Below, in pieces: positions 45,001 to 60,400 of a stretch of 64,000 nucleotides of DNA. Numbering within the stretch: position 1 is the stretch's first letter; the number at the start of each line of letters is the position of its first letter. Origin of the DNA: Aristolochia californica (taxonomy: Eukaryota > Streptophyta > Magnoliopsida > Piperales > Aristolochiaceae); the NCBI GenBank assembly GCA_029961685.1, contig JARWKL010000012.1, positions 10,819,955 to 10,883,954 on the forward strand, in the 5' to 3' direction. A program made the position numbers and the translations under genes. Under the pieces are notes generated by a model that had not been told where the DNA came from, made no database searches, and was given only the letters and a program-made list of their open reading frames with translations.

Positions 45001-45928
45001 CAAATGCACACAAATATTTTGTTATCCTTGTTTGGAAAATTCCACTAGTTGAACCCCAATAGTTTGGAATTTTATAAGAAAGAGATTTCTAATTGATGCA
45101 AACATGTTTTAAATATGGATACGCATGGTTGAAACATGTTAAAGATGCAAATGACCTATCGATCCAAACCTTTTAAAGAGAACAACGAATGCCCATTAAA
45201 ATTTCAAGTGAACATGTGGAGGGATATTTACCCGACTCATACAAGCCATTTTTAGCCCATTTACAAAAAATCTAACCTAACAATCATAGATCATTGTAAA
45301 GTGATTGATCGATCAATAATGCGTAATAGACTATATTTTTGTAAGAAATGACTTGTGCATTGGGTGTCAACACTCAGTTAAAATTCCCCTGCCTCCCCCT
45401 TCTTCCGATGATTGGAAAACCTAATATGTAAATACTAAAAGAGTTTACAATCCAAAAAAACTACACAGACTTTTTGGAGTACTCTCTCTACATTAAATAG
45501 TTTATGTATGGGAAAAATTAATAACGATAATACATGTAATTAAAGAAAATTTATTCACACACCACAAATGAACACAAAAGTTTTACAATCCAAATTGGGA
45601 AATTACACTAGTTCAACAAAAAAAAGCTTGGAATTTGATAGGAAAGAGATTTCTAATTGATGCTAACATGGTATAAATATGGATATGCATGGTTGAAACA
45701 TGTTAAAGATGCAAATGATCTATGGATCTAAACCTTAAATAGAGAACCACAAATGCTCATTAAATTCTGAAGTGAACGTGCAGTGGGATATTTATCCTAG
45801 TCAAACAAGCCATTTTTTGCCCATTTACAAAAAAAGTTGACGTATAAATCATAAATCTTTGTAAAGTGATTGATCGGTCAATCATGCATAATGGGCTATA
45901 TTTTTGCAAAAAATGACTAGTTGATCGA
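42033..45928 (+). repeat. satellite block 7b: two copies of a three-monomer higher-order repeat (~2.0 kb)
   Basis: Monomers at 42033, 42677, 43358 pair with 44038, 44681, 45364 at offsets of 2005, 2004 and 2006 bp. Shared markers are 'gttaacaat' with 'gacgtata' in the first position, 'atgagtaac' before the second, a 643-644-bp first monomer, and 'gcattgggtgtcaac' at the third. Deletions are present: about 45 bp near 42247 in the first copy and about 115 bp near 45490 in the last monomer, which is only 565 bp long. The pair 40730/41376 also resembles the first two positions. Confidence 0.8.
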
Positions 45929-48900
45929 GTGTCAACACTCAGTTAAAAATACCCCGCCTCCCCCTTCTTCCAATGATTACAAAACCTAATATATAAAAAT
46001 TAAAAGAGTTGACAATCCCTAAAAATTACCGAGACTTTTTGGAATTATCTCTCTCTACATTTGTGCATCTCCATTTTAGATGTATATATTTTTTTTAAAA
46101 TCAAAACATGAGTTTTCACTTTCCTTTTATCTTGTCAACCAAACGATAAGGCAAATAGATCACAACAAAAACGAAATTTTAGAGTTTATGTATGGGAAAA
46201 ATTATGAACAATAACAAATGTAATTAAAGAAAATTTATTCACACAACTCAAATGAACAAAAAAAATTTGTTATCCAAGTTTGGGAAACTCCACTAATTCA
46301 ACCCTAAGAGCTAGGAATTTTATAAGAAAGAGATTTCTAATTGATCCTAAAATGTTTTAAATATGGATATGCATGGTTCAAACATGTTAAAGATGCAAAT
46401 GACGAATGGATCCAAACCTTTTAAAGAGAACAAATAGCCCACATTAAATTCTAAAGTTAATGTGTGGTGGGATATTTACCCGAGTCAAACAAGGAATTTT
46501 TTGTCGATTTACAAAAAAGCAAACCTAACAATCATAGATCATTGTAAAGTGATTGATCGATCAATCATGCGTAACGGGCTATTTTTTTTTGAAAGAAATG
46601 ACTTGTAGATTAGGAGTCAACACTTAGTTAAGAATCCCCCACCTCCCCCTTCTTCCGATCATTGCAAAACCTAATATATAAAAACTAGACGAGTTTACAA
46701 TCCTTAAAAATTATAGAGACTTTTTAGAATTATCTATCTCTGCATTTGTGCATCTTTGTTTTAGATGTATATTTTTTTTTAAGTTAAAACTTGAGTTTTC
46801 ACTTTCCTTTCATCTCGTAAACAAAAAGATAAGCCAAATAGATGATAAAAAAATAAAAAATTTAGAGTTGATGTATGGGAAAAATTATGAACAATAACAA
46901 ATGTAAGTTAAGAAAATTTATTCACACACCACAAATGAACACAAAAGTTTTTTTATCCAAGTTTTGGGAAATTCCAATATTTCAACCCAAATAGCTTGGA
47001 ATTTTATAAGAAAGAAATTTCTAATTGATCCTGACAAGTTTTTAATATGGATATGCATGGTTCAAACATGTTAAAGATGCAAATGACCAGTGGATCCAAC
47101 GTGCTGTGGGATATTTATCCAAGTTAAACAAGCCGTTTTTGCCCATTTACAAAAATGTTGACCTAACAATCATAGATCATTTTAAAGTGATTGATAGATC
47201 AATCATACGTAGCGGGCTATATTTTTTTAAGAAATGACTTGCAGATGGGGAGTCAACACTCAGTAAAAAATCCCTTGCCTCCCCCTTCTTCTGATGATAG
47301 CAAAATCTAATATATAAAAATTAAAAGAGTTTGCAGTGCCTAAAAATTACAAAGACTTTTTGGAATTATCTCTCTCTACATTTGTACATCTCCATTTTAG
47401 ATGTTTATTTTTTTTAAGTCAAAACTTGAGTTTTCACTTTCCCTTTTTCTCGTAAACAAAAAGATAAGGCCAACAGATCACAAAAAAAAAAAAAAAAATT
47501 TAGAGTTTATGTATGGGAAAAATTAAGAACAATAACAACTGTAAGTATATAAAATTTTTGCACACACCACAAATGAACACAAAAGTTTTCTTATCTATGA
47601 TTTTTGTGTAATTCCAATAGTTTTTTTTGTGTAATTCCAATAGTTCAACCCTAACAACTTGGAATTATATAAGAAGGAGATTTCTAATTGATCCTAACAT
47701 AATTTAAATATGGATATGCATGGTTAAACCATGTTAAAGATGCAAAATACCATCGGATTGAAACCTTTTAAAGTGAAAAACAAATGCTCTTTAAATTCTC
47801 ATGTGAACGTGCGGTGGGATATTTACCTGAGTCAAATAAGCCATTTTTTGCCCATTTACAAAAACGCTGACCTAACAGCCATAGATCATTGTAAAGTGAT
47901 TCATCAATCAATCATGCTTAATAAGCTAAAGTTTTTGTAAGAAATGACTCTTGGAATTGGAGTCAATACCCTGTTAAAAATCCCCCGCCTCCCCCTTCTT
48001 CCGATGATTGAAAAACCTAATATTTAAAAAACTAAAAGAGTTTACATTTCCAAAAAATTACAGTGACATTTTGGAATCATCTCCCTCTACATTTTTGCAT
48101 CTCCATTTTAGATGTGTATGTTTTTTTGAACTCAAAACATGAGTTTTCGCTTTCCCTTTATCTCGTAAACAAAAGATAAGGCATAAAGATAACAACAAAA
48201 AGAAAATTTTTGGGTTTATGTATAGGAAAAATTAAGAACAATAACAAATTTGAGTAAAGAACATTTATTCACAAACCAAAAATGAATGCAAAAGTTTTGT
48301 TATCACAGTTTGGAAAATTCCACAAGTTCAACCCTAACAACTTGGAATTTTAAAAGAAAAATATTTCTAATATATGAAAACATATTTTAAATATTGATAT
48401 GCATGGTTGAAACATGTTGAAGATGCAAATGACCTATGGATCCAAACCATTTAACGAGGACAACAAATGAACATTAAATTTTCAATTGAACCTGCGGTAG
48501 GATATTTATCCAACTCATACAAGTCATTTTTTGCCCATTTACAAAAAAGTTGACCTAACAATCAAAGATCATTGTAAAGTGATTGATCGATAAATCATGC
48601 GTAACAGACTATATTTTTGTAAGAAATGACTTGTGGATTGTGAGTCAACACTCAGCTTAAAATCTGCCGCCTCACCCTTCTTCTGATGATTGTAAAATCT
48701 AATTTATAAAAACTAAAAGAGTTTAAAATCACAAAAATTAACAGAGTCCTTTTAGAATTATCTCTCAACATTTGTGCATCTCCGTTTTTTATGTATATTT
48801 TTTTTTAAGTCAAAACTTGAGTTTTCACTTTCCGTTGATCTCGTAAACTAAAAGATAAGGCAAATAGATCACAACAAAATGAAAATTTTAGAGTTTATGT

Positions 48901-51900
48901 GTGGGAAAAATTAAGAACAATAACAAATGTAAGTAAATAAAATTTATTCACACACCACAAATGAACACAAAAATTTTGTTTCCAAGTTTTGGGAAATTTC
49001 AGTAGTTCAACCCTTAGAGCTTGGAATTTTATAAGAAAGAGATTTCTAATTGATCCTATCATGTTTTAACTATGGATATGCATGATTGAAACATGTTAAA
49101 GATGCAAATGACTTATGGATCCAAACCTTTTAAAGAGAACAACAAATGCTCATTAAATTCTCAAGTGAACGAGTGGTGGGATTTTACTCGAGTCAAACAA
49201 GCCATTTTTTGCCCATTTGAAAAAAGTTGACCAAACAATCATAGATCATTGTAAAGTGATTGATTAATCAATCATTCATAATGGGCTACATTTTTTTAAG
49301 AAATGACTTGTGGATTGGGAGTCGACACTCAATTAAAAAACCCTTGCCTCCCCCTTCTTCTGATGATTGAAAAATATAATATATATAAACTAAAAGAGTT
49401 TACAGTCCCTAAATATTATCAAGACTTTTTGGAATTATCACTCTCTAAATTTGTGCATTTCCATTTTAGATGTATATTTTTTTATATCAAAACTTGAGTT
49501 TTCAATTTCCCTTTATCTCGTAAACAAAAAGATAACGTAAATAGATCACTACAAAATGAAAATTTTAGAGTTTATGTATGGGAAAAATTAAGAACAAAAA
49601 CAAATTTAAGTAAATAAAATTTATTCACACACCACAATTGAACCCAAAAGTTTTGGTATCCAAGTTTTGGGAAATTCCACTAGTTCAACACTAACAACTT
49701 GGAATTTTATATGAAAGAGATTTATTATTGATCCTAATATGATTTAAATATGGATATGCATGCTTGAAACATGTTAAAGATGCAAATGACCTTTTAAAGA
49801 GAACAACAAATGCTCATAAAAATTTCAAGTGAACGTACGGTAGAATATTTACGTGACTCATACAAGCCAAATTTTACCCATTTAGAAAAACACTGACCTA
49901 TCAATCATAGATCTATGTAAAGTGATTGATCGATCAATAATGTGTATTGGGCTATATTTTTTAAAGAAATTACTTTTGGATTGGGGGTCAACACTAAGTT
50001 AAAAGTCCCCCGCCTCCCCCTTCTTCCGATGATTGCAAAACTTAATATATAAAAACTAAAAGAGTTTACCATCCCAAAAAATAATAGAGACTTTTTGGAA
50101 TTATCTCTCTCTACATTTTTGCATCTCCATTTTAGATATATTTTTCTTTTAAGTCAAAACTTGAGTTTTCACTTTCCCTTTATCTCGTAAACAAAAAGAA
50201 ATGGCAAATTGACCAAAACAAAATGAAAATTTTAGATTTTGTGTATGGGAAAAATTAAGAACAATAACAACTGTAAGTAAAGAAAATTTATTCACAGACC
50301 AGAAATGACAACAAAAGTTTTGTTATCCATGTTTTTTGGGCAATTCCAATAGTTCAACCCTAACATGTTAGAATTTTATCTGAAAGAGATTTTAATTGAT
50401 CCTCACATGTATTAAATATGGATATGCATGGTTAAAACATGTTGAAGATGCAAATGACCAATGGTTCAAAAAATTTTAAAGAGACCAACAAATGCTCTTT
50501 AAATTCTCAAGTGAACGTGCAGTCCGATATTTACCCAAGTCAAACCAGCCATTTTTTGCCAATTTAAAAAAAACTCACCTAAAAATCATAGATCATTGTA
50601 AAGTGATTGATCGATCAATCATGCGTAATGGGCTATATTTTTGTAAGAAATGACTTGTGGATTGGGAGTCAACACATAGTTAAAAATCCCCCGCCTCCCC
50701 CTTCTTCCAATGATTGCAAAACCTAATACATAAAAACTAAAAGAGTTTACTGTCCCTAAAAATTACAGAATTATCTCTCTCTAAATTTGTGCATCTCCAT
50801 TTTATATGTATATTTTTTAAGTCAAAACTTGAGTTTTCACTTTCCCCATATCTCGTAAAGAAAAAGATAAGGCGAATTGATCACAACAAAATGAAAATTT
50901 TAGAGTTTATTTATGGTAAAAATTAAGAACAATAACAACTGTAACTAAAAATATTTTATTCACACACCACAAATGACTACAAAAGTTTTGTGATCGAAGT
51001 TTTTTGTGAAATTCCAATAGTTCAACCCTAACAGCTTGGAATTTTATAAGAAAGAGATTTCTAAATGATCCTAACATGTTTTAAATGTAGAAATGCATGG
51101 TTCCAACATGTTAAAGATGCCAATGGCGCAATGGATCAAAACCTTTTAAAGAGAACAAAAAATGTTCTTTAAGTTCTCAAGTGAACATGTGGTACGATAT
51201 TTACCCGAATCAAACAAGCCATTTTTTTCCAATTTACAAAAAAACTGACCTAACAATCATACATAATTGTACAGTGATCGATCGATCAATCATGCATAAC
51301 GAGCTATATTTTTGTAAGAAATGACTTGTGGATTGGGAGTCAACACACAGTGAAAAATCACCTGCCTCCCCCTTCTTCCAATGATTGCAAAACTTAATAT
51401 ATAATAACTAAAAGAGTTTACAGTCCCTAAAACTTACATTGAATTTTTGGAATTATCTCTCTCTAAATTTGTGCATCTCCAGTTGTATATTTTTATTAAG
51501 TCAAAACTTGAGTTTTCACTTTCCCTTTATCTCGTAAACAAAAAGATAAGGCAAATTGATCACAACAAAATGAAAAATTTAGAATGTATGTATGGGGAAA
51601 ATTAAGAACAATAACAACTATAAGTAAAGAAAACTTATTCACACACCACAAATGACTACAAAAGTTTTGTTATCCACGTTTTTTGGAAATTCCAATTGTT
51701 CAACCCTAACAACTTGGAATTTTATAAGGAAGATATTTCTAATTGATCCTAACATTGTTTAAATAAGGATATGAATGGTTCAAACATGCTAAAGATGCAA
51801 ATGACCAATGGATCCAAAACTTTTAAAGAGAACAACAAATGATCTTTAAATTCTCAAGTGAACGTGCGGTGCAATATTTACCCGAGTCAAACAAACCATT

Positions 51901-53362
51901 TTTTGCGCATTTACAAAAAAGATGACCTAAAAATCATAGATCATTGTAAAGTGATTGATTGATCTATGCATAACGGGCTATATTTTTCTAAGAAATGACT
52001 TGTGGATTGGGAGTCAACACTCAGTTAAAAATCCCCTGCTGTCCCTTCTTCCGATTATTGCAAAACCTAATATATAAAAACTAAAAGAGTTAAAGTCCCT
52101 AAAAATTACAGAGACTTTTTGGAATTCTCTCTCTCTACATTTGTGCATCTCCATTTTTTATGTATATTTTTTTTACTTCAAAACTTGAGTTTTCCTTTCC
52201 CTTTATCTTGTAAACAAATAGATACGGCAAATAGATCACAACAAAATGAAAATTTTAGAGTTTATGTATGGGAAAAATTAAGAACAATAACAAATGTAAG
52301 TAAAGAAAATTTATTCACTCACCCCAAATGAACGGAAAAGTTTTGTTTTCCAAGTTTTGGGAAATTTCACTAGTTCAACCATAACATCTTGGAATTTCAC
52401 AAGAAAGTAATTACTAATTGATCCTAATATTATTTAAATATGGATATGCATGGGTCAAACATATTAAAGATGCAAATGACCTATGGATCCAAAAATTTTA
52501 AAAAGAACAACAAATGATCATTAAATTCTCAAGTGAACGTGCAGTGGTATATTTACCCGACTCATACAAGCCATTTTTGCCCATTTTCAAAAAAGTTGAG
52601 CTAACAATCTTAGATCATTTTAAAGTGATTGATCGATCAATCATGTGTAACGGGCCATATTTTTTAAGAAATAACTTGTGGATTGGGAGTCAACACTCAG
52701 TTAAAAATCCCTCGCCTCCCCCTTCTTCTGATGATTGCAAAACCTAATATATAAAAACTAAAAGAGTTTACAATCCAAAAAAATTACAGAGACTTTTCGT
52801 AATTATCTCTCTCTACATTTTTGCATCTCCATTTGAGATATACAAATATTTTTAAGTCAAAACATGAGTTTTGACTTTCCCTTTCTCTCGTAAACAAAAA
52901 ATAAGGCAAATAGATCTGAAAAAAAAGAAAATTTTAGAGTTTATGTATGGGAAAAATTAAGAAGAATAATAAATGTAATTAATATAATTTATTCACACAC
53001 CACAAAGGAACTCAAAAGCTTTTATATCAAAGTTTGGGAAATTCCACTTGTTCAACCCTAAGAGATTGGAATTTTATAAAAGATATTTCTAATTGATGCT
53101 AAATTGTTTTAAATATGGATAGGAATGGTTGAAACATGTTAAAGATGCAAATCACCCATGGCTCCAAACCTTTTTAAAGAGAACAAAAAAATGCTCATTA
53201 AATTCTCAAGTGAATGTTCAGTGGGATATTTACCCAAGCCAAACCAGCCATTTTTTGCCCATTCACAAAAAACCTGACCTGACAATCGTAGATCATTGTA
53301 AAGTGATTGATCGGTCAATCATGCGTAATGGGTATTTTTTTAAGAAATGACTTGTGGATTGG
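45929..53362 (+). repeat. satellite array, block 7c
   Basis: Phase motifs at 45929, 46614, 47250, 47960, 48642, 49319, 49985, 50666, 51337, 52011 and 52687. The monomer 52011-52686 (676 bp) is a good representative. Local changes: a deletion of about 65 bp near 47097 ('ggatccaacgtgctg'), a tandem duplication of about 22 bp at 47601-47643 that gives a 710-bp spacing, and a short deletion near 49787. Poly-A runs occur at 47483-47498. No gene is seen. Confidence 0.92.
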
Positions 53363-56300
53363 CAGTCAACACTCAGTTAAAAATCCCCCACCTCCCCCTT
53401 CTTCCGAAGAATGAAAAATCTAATATATAAAAACTAAAAGAGTTTACATTGCCAAAAAATTACAGAGACATTTTGGAATCATCTCTCTCTACATTTCTGT
53501 ATCTCCATTTTTTATGTAAGTATTTTTTTAAGTCAAAACATGACTTTCACTTTCCCTTTATCTCGTAAACAAAAGATAAGGCAAACAGATCACAAAAAAA
53601 AAAAAAAAATTTAGTGTATATGTCTAGGAAAAATTAAGAACAATAACAAATGTAATAAAAGAAAATTTATTCACACACAAAAGTTTTTCTATCCAAGTTT
53701 GGGAACTTCTACAAGTTCAACCATAAGAGCTTGAAATTTTATAAGAAAGAGATTTCTAATTGATGCAAACATTTTTTAAATATGAATATGCATGGTTGAA
53801 ACATGTTAAGGATGCAAATGACCTATGGATCCAAACCTTTTAAAGAGAACAAAAAATGTTCATTAAATTTTCAAGTGAACGTGCAGTAGGATATTTACCC
53901 GACTCATACAAGCCATTTTTTGCCTATTTGTAAAAAAACTCACCTAACAATGATAGATCATTGTAAAGTGATTGATCGATAAATCATGCATAACGTGCTA
54001 TAATTTTTTAAGAAATGATTTGTGGATTGGGAGTCAACACTCAATTTAAAATCCCTAGCTTCCCCCTTCTTCTGTTGATTGCAAATTGGAATATATAAAA
54101 ACTTAAAGAGTTTACCATTCCAAAAAAATAGAGACTTTTTTGAATTATCTCCCTCTACATTTGGGCAGCTCCAATTTAGAATTTTTTTTTTTAAGTCAAA
54201 ACTTGAGTTTTCACTTTCCCTTTATCTCATAAACAAAAAGATAAGGCAAATTGATCACAACAAAATAAAAATTTAGAGTTTATGTAAGAAAAAAATTAAA
54301 AAAAATTAACAAATGTAAGTAAAGGAAATTTATTTACACACCACAAACAAACACAAGTGTTTAGTTATCCAAGTTTTGGAATTTCCACTAGTTCAACCGT
54401 AATAGCATGGAATTTTATGAGAAAGAGATTTGTAATTGATGCAAACATGTTTTAAATATGGATAGGAATATTTGAAACATGTTAAAGATGCAAATGACCT
54501 TTTAAAGAGAACTACAAATGCTCATTAAATTTTCATGTGAAATTATAGTGGGATATTTACCCAACTCATACAAGCCATATTTTTCCCATTTTCAAAAAAG
54601 CTGACCTGACAGTTATATATCATTGTAAAGTGATTTATTGATCAATCATGCCTAATGGGCTATATTTTTGTAAGAAATGGCATGTGGATTGGGAGTCAAC
54701 ACTCACTTAGAAATCTCACGCCTCCTCAATCTTCCAATGATTCCATACCCTAAAATATATAAACTAAAAGAGTTTACAATCCTAAAATATTACAAAGACT
54801 TTTTGGAATTATCTCTCTCTACATTTTTGCATCTCCATTTTAGATGTATATATATATTTTTTTTTTTAAGTCAAAACATGAGTTTTCACTTTTCCGTTAT
54901 CTCGTCAACAAAAGATAAGGCTAAAAGATCACAACAAAAAGTAAATTTTAGAGTTTATGTACGGGAAAAAAATAAGAAAAATAACAAATATAATTAAAGA
55001 AAATTTATTCACACACTTCAAATGAACATATAAGTTTTCTTATGCAACTTTGGAAAATTCCAATAGTTCAACCCTAAGAACTTTGAGTGATATGAGAAAG
55101 AGATTTCTAATTGATGCTAACAAGTTTTAAATATATGCATGGTTGAAACATGATAAATAAGTAAATGACATTTGGATCCAAGCCTTTTTTAGAAAACAAC
55201 AAATGCTCATTAAATTCTCAAGTGAACGTGAGTTGGGATATTTACCCTACTAAAACAAACCATTTTTTGCCCATTTACAAAAATGTTGACCTAACAAGCA
55301 TAGATCATTGTATAGTCATTGACCGGTCAATCATGCGTAATAGGCTATATTTTTGTAAGAAATGACTTGTGGATTGGTAGTCAACACTTAGTTGAAAACC
55401 CTCCACCTCCCGCTTCTTCCAATGATTGCAAAACATAATATATAAAAACTAAAATAGTTTACAATCCCAAAAAATTACAGAGACTTGTTGGAATTATCTC
55501 TCTCTACATTTCTGCATCTCCATTTTAGAAGTACATATTTTTTTAAGTCAAAACTTGAGTTTTCACTTTCCCTTTATCTCCTAAACAAAAGATAAGGCAA
55601 ATAGATCACAAAAAACTGAAAATTTTAGAGTTTATGTATGGGAAAAATTAAGAACAATAACAAATGTAAGTAATGAAAATTTATTCAGACACCACAAATG
55701 AACACAAAAGTTTTGTTATCCAAGTTTTGGGAAATTCCAATAGTTCAACCCTAACAGATTGGAATTTTATAGGAAAGAGATTTCTAATTGATCCTAACAT
55801 GTTGTAAATATGGATATGAATGGTTGAAACATGTTAAAGATGAAAATTACCTATCGATCCTAACCATTTAAAGAGAACAAAAAAATCTCATTAAATTCTC
55901 AAGTGAACGTGCTGTGGGATATTTGCACGAGTCAAACAAGCATTTTCTGGCCATTTATAAAAAAAGGCAGACCTAGCAATCATTGATCATTGTAAATTGA
56001 TTGATCGATCAATCAAGTGTAATGGGCTATATTTTTGTAAAAAATGACTTGTGGATTGGGAGTCAAAAGTCAGTCAAAAACCCTCCGCCTCCCCCTTCTT
56101 CCGATGATTTCAACACCTAATATATAAAAACTAAAAGAGTTTGGAATCCCAAAAAATAACATAGACTTTTTGGAATTATCTCTCTCAAAAATTCTGCATC
56201 TCCATTTTAGATGTATATATATATTTTTTAAGAGAAAATATGAGTTTTCAATTTCCCTTTATCTCATAAACAAAAGATAAGGCAAATATACCACAACAAA

Positions 56301-57416
56301 ATGAAAATTGTAAAGTTTATGTATGGGAAAAATTATGAACAATAACAAATGTAAGTAAATAAAATTTATTCACACAACACAAATGAACACAAAATTTATG
56401 TTATCCAAGTTTAGGAAATTCCACTAGTCCAACCCAAATAGCTTGGAATTTTATAAGAAAGAGATTTCTAATTGATGCAAACATGTTTTAAATATGGATA
56501 TGCATGGTTGAAACATGTTAAAGACGCAAATGACCTTTGGATCTAAACCTTTTAAGAGAACAACAAATGCTCATTAAATTCTCAAATTAACGTGTGGTGG
56601 GATATTTACCTGAGTCAAACAAGCCATTTTTTGCCCATTTACAAAAAAGTTGACCAAACAATAACAGATCATTGTAAAGTGATTGATCGGTCAATCATGC
56701 ATAACGGGCTATATTTTTGTAAGAAATTACTTGTGGATTGGGAGTCAACACTCAGTAAAATATCCCACGCCTCCCCCTTCTTCCGATGATTGCAAAACCT
56801 TATATATATAAAAAAATAGTTTACATTCCCAAAAAATTATAGAGACATTTTGGAACTGTCTCTGTCTACATTTTTGCATCTCCAATTAAGATATATATAT
56901 TTTTTTAAGTCAAAACATGAGTTCTAACTTTTCCTTAATCTGGTGAGCAAAAAAAATGGCAAATAGTTCTCAACAAAAAGAAAATTTTAGAGTTTATGTA
57001 TGGGAAAAATTAAGAACAATAAAAAATGTCATTAAATAAAAATTATTCACATACCACAAATGAACACAAAAGTTTTGATATCAAAGTTTGGGACATTCCA
57101 CTAGTTCAACCTTAAGAGCTTGGAATTTTATAACAAAGATATTTCTAATTGATGCTAACATGTTTTCAATACGGATATCCATGATTGAAACATGTTAATG
57201 GTGCAAATCACCTATGGATCCAAACCTTTTAAAGAAAACAACAAATGCTCATTAAATTCTCAAGTAAACGTGCAGTGGGATATTTACCCGAGTCAAACAA
57301 GCCATTTTTGGCCCTTTTACAAAAAATCTGACCTAACAATTGTATATCATTGTAAAGTGATTGATTGGTCAATCATGCGTAACAGATATTTTTGTAAGAA
57401 ATGACTGGTGGATTGG
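53363..57416 (+). repeat. satellite block 7d: six-monomer higher-order repeat, copy 1 (~4.05 kb)
   Basis: Monomers at 53363, 54031, 54693, 55378, 56060 and 56742. Each has its closest match about 4.05 kb to the right (57417, 58065, 58746, 59429, 60085). Markers include 'aaaatatataaac' (54693/58746), 'ggattggtagtcaacacttag' split across 55370-55390 and matched at 59421-59441, and 'atcaatcaagtgtaa' (about 56011/60037). Confidence 0.85.
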
Positions 57417-60400
57417 GAGTCAACACTCAGTTAAAAATCCCCCATCCCCCTTCTTCCGATGATTGAAAAACCTAACATATAAAAACTAAAAGAGTTTATA
57501 CTCCCAAAAAATTATAGAGACACTTTTGAATCATCTCTCTCTAAATTTCTGCATCTCCTTTTTTTATGTATTTATTTTTTTAAGTCAAAACATGAGTTTT
57601 ATCTTTCCCTTTATCTCATAAACAAAAGATAAGGCATATAGATCACAATAAAAAGAAAATTTTAGTGAATATGTATGGGTAAAATTAAGAACAATAACAA
57701 ATGTAATTACAAAAAATTAATTCACACCCAACAAATGAACAAAAAATTTTTGCTATCCAAGTTTTGGAAATTCCACTAGTTCAGCCATATGAGCTTGGAG
57801 TTTTATAAGAAAGAGATTTATAATTGATGGAAACATGTTAAAGATGAAAATGACCTATCGATCCAAACCTTTTAAAGAGAACAGCAAATGCACATTAAAT
57901 TTTCAAGTGAACGTGCGGTAGGATATTTACCCGACTCATACAAGCCGTTTTTTTTCCAATTTACAAAAAAGATGACCTAACAATCATAGATCATTGTAAA
58001 GTGATTGTTCGATAAATAATTCTTTAACAGGCTATATTTTTTAAAGAAATTACTTGTAGATTGGGAGTCAACACCCAGTTAAAAATCACCACCCTCCCCC
58101 TTCTTCTGATTATTGCAAATCCTAATATATAAAGACTAAAAGAGTTTACAATCCAAAAAAATAATAGAGAATTTTTGAAATTATCTCTCTCTACATTTGT
58201 GCATCTCGATTTTAGATGTATATTTTTTTTAGGTCAAAACTTAAGTTTCACTTTCCTTTTATCTCGTAAACAAAAAGATAAGGCAAATTGATCACAAGAA
58301 AAAGAAAATTTTAGAGTTTATGTAAGAGAAAAATTAAGAACATTAACAAATGTAAGTAAAGAAATTTTATTCACTCACCACAAATAAACAAAAAATTTTA
58401 GTTATCCAAGTTTGGGAAATTCCACTAGTTCAACCCTAATAGCTTGGAATTTTATAAGAAATAGATTTCTAATTGATGCAAACATGTTTTAAATATGGAT
58501 ATGCATGGTTGAAACATGTTAAAGACGCAAATGACCTATGGATACAAACCTTTTAAAGAGAACAGCAAATTCTCATTAAATTTTCAAGTGAATGTGTAGT
58601 GGGATATTTACCTTACTCATACAAGCAAATTTTTTCCTATTTAAAAACAAAAACTGACCTAACAATTATAGATCATTGTAAAGTTATTGATCGATCACTC
58701 ATGTCTAACGGGCTATATTTTTGTACGAAATGACATGTGGATTGGGAGTCAACGCTTACTTAGAAATGCCCCGCCTCCTCCTTCTTCTAGTGATCGCAGA
58801 ACCTAAAATATATAAACTAGAAGAGTTTAAAATCCTAAAAACTTACAGAGACTTTTTGGAGTTATCTCTCTCTATAGTTTTGTGTCATCATTTTAGATGT
58901 ATATATATTTTTTTTAGTCAAAACATGAGTTTTCACTTTCCCGTTATCGCATAAACAAAAGATAAGGCTAATAGATCACAACAAAAAGTAAATTTTAGAG
59001 TTTATGTGCGGGAAAAATTAAGAACAATCACAAATGTAATTACAGAAAATTTATTCACACACCACAAATGAACACCAAAGTTTCTTTATCCAAGTTTGGG
59101 AAATTCCAGTAGTTCAACCCTAAGTACTTGGAATTTTAGAAGAAAGAGATTTATAATTGATGCTAGCATCTTTTAAATATGGATATGCATGGTTGAAACA
59201 TGTTAAATATGCAAATGACCTATGGATCCAAGCCTTTTTAAGAGAACAACAGATGCTCGTTAAATTCTCAAGAGAACGTGCGGTGGGATATTTAGCCGTG
59301 TGAAACAAGTCATTTTTTGCCCATTTACAAAAAAGCTTACCTAAAAAGCATAGATCATTGTATAGTGATTGATTGGTCAATCATGCGTAACGTGCTATAT
59401 TTTTTTATGAAATGACTTGTGGATTGGTAGTCAACACTTAGTTGAAAACCCTCCACCTCCCGCTTCTTCCAATGATTGCAAAACCTAATATATAAAAACT
59501 AAAATAGTTTACTATCCCAAAAAATTACAGAGACTTTTTGGAATTTTCTCTCTTTACATTTCTACATCTCCATTTTAGAAGTACATATTTTTTTAAGTCA
59601 AAACTTGAGTTTTCACTTTCCCTTTATCTCCCAAAACAAAAGATAAGGCAAGTAGATCACAACAAAATGAAAAATTTAGAGTTTATGTGCGGGAAAAATT
59701 AAGACCAATAACAAATGAGAGTAAAGAAAATTTCTTCACACACCATACATGCACACAAAAATTTTGTTATGCTTGTTTTTGGAAATTCCAATAGTTCAAC
59801 CCTAACAACTTAGAATTTTTTCGTAAATTTTAAATATGGATATGCATGGTTGAAAATTGTTAAAGATGTAAATGACTTATGGATCCAAACGTTTTAAAAA
59901 GAACAAAAAATGCTCATTAAATTCTCAAGTGAACGTGTGGTGGGCTATTTACATGAATCAAACAAGTCATTTTCTACCCATTTACAAAAAAGTTGACCTA
60001 ACAATCATAGATCATTTTAAATTGATTGATTGATCAATCAAGTGTAAGGGGCTATATTTTTGTAAGAAATGACATGTAGACTGGGACTCAACAGATAGTT
60101 AAAAACCCTCTGCCTCCCCTTCTTCTGATGATTGCAAAACCAAATCTAAAACAACTAAAAGTGTTTAGAACTCCAAAACATTACAGAGACTTTTTGGAAT
60201 TATCACTTTATACAATTATACATTTCCATTTTATATGTATATATTTTGTTTAAGTGAAAAAATGAGTTTTCAATTTCCCTTGATCTCGTAAACAAAAGAT
60301 AAGGCAAATAGATCACAACAAAATTAAAATTTTAGAGTTTATGTATGGGAAAAGTTAAGAACAATAAAAAAAGTAAGTAAAGAAAATTTATTCACACAGC

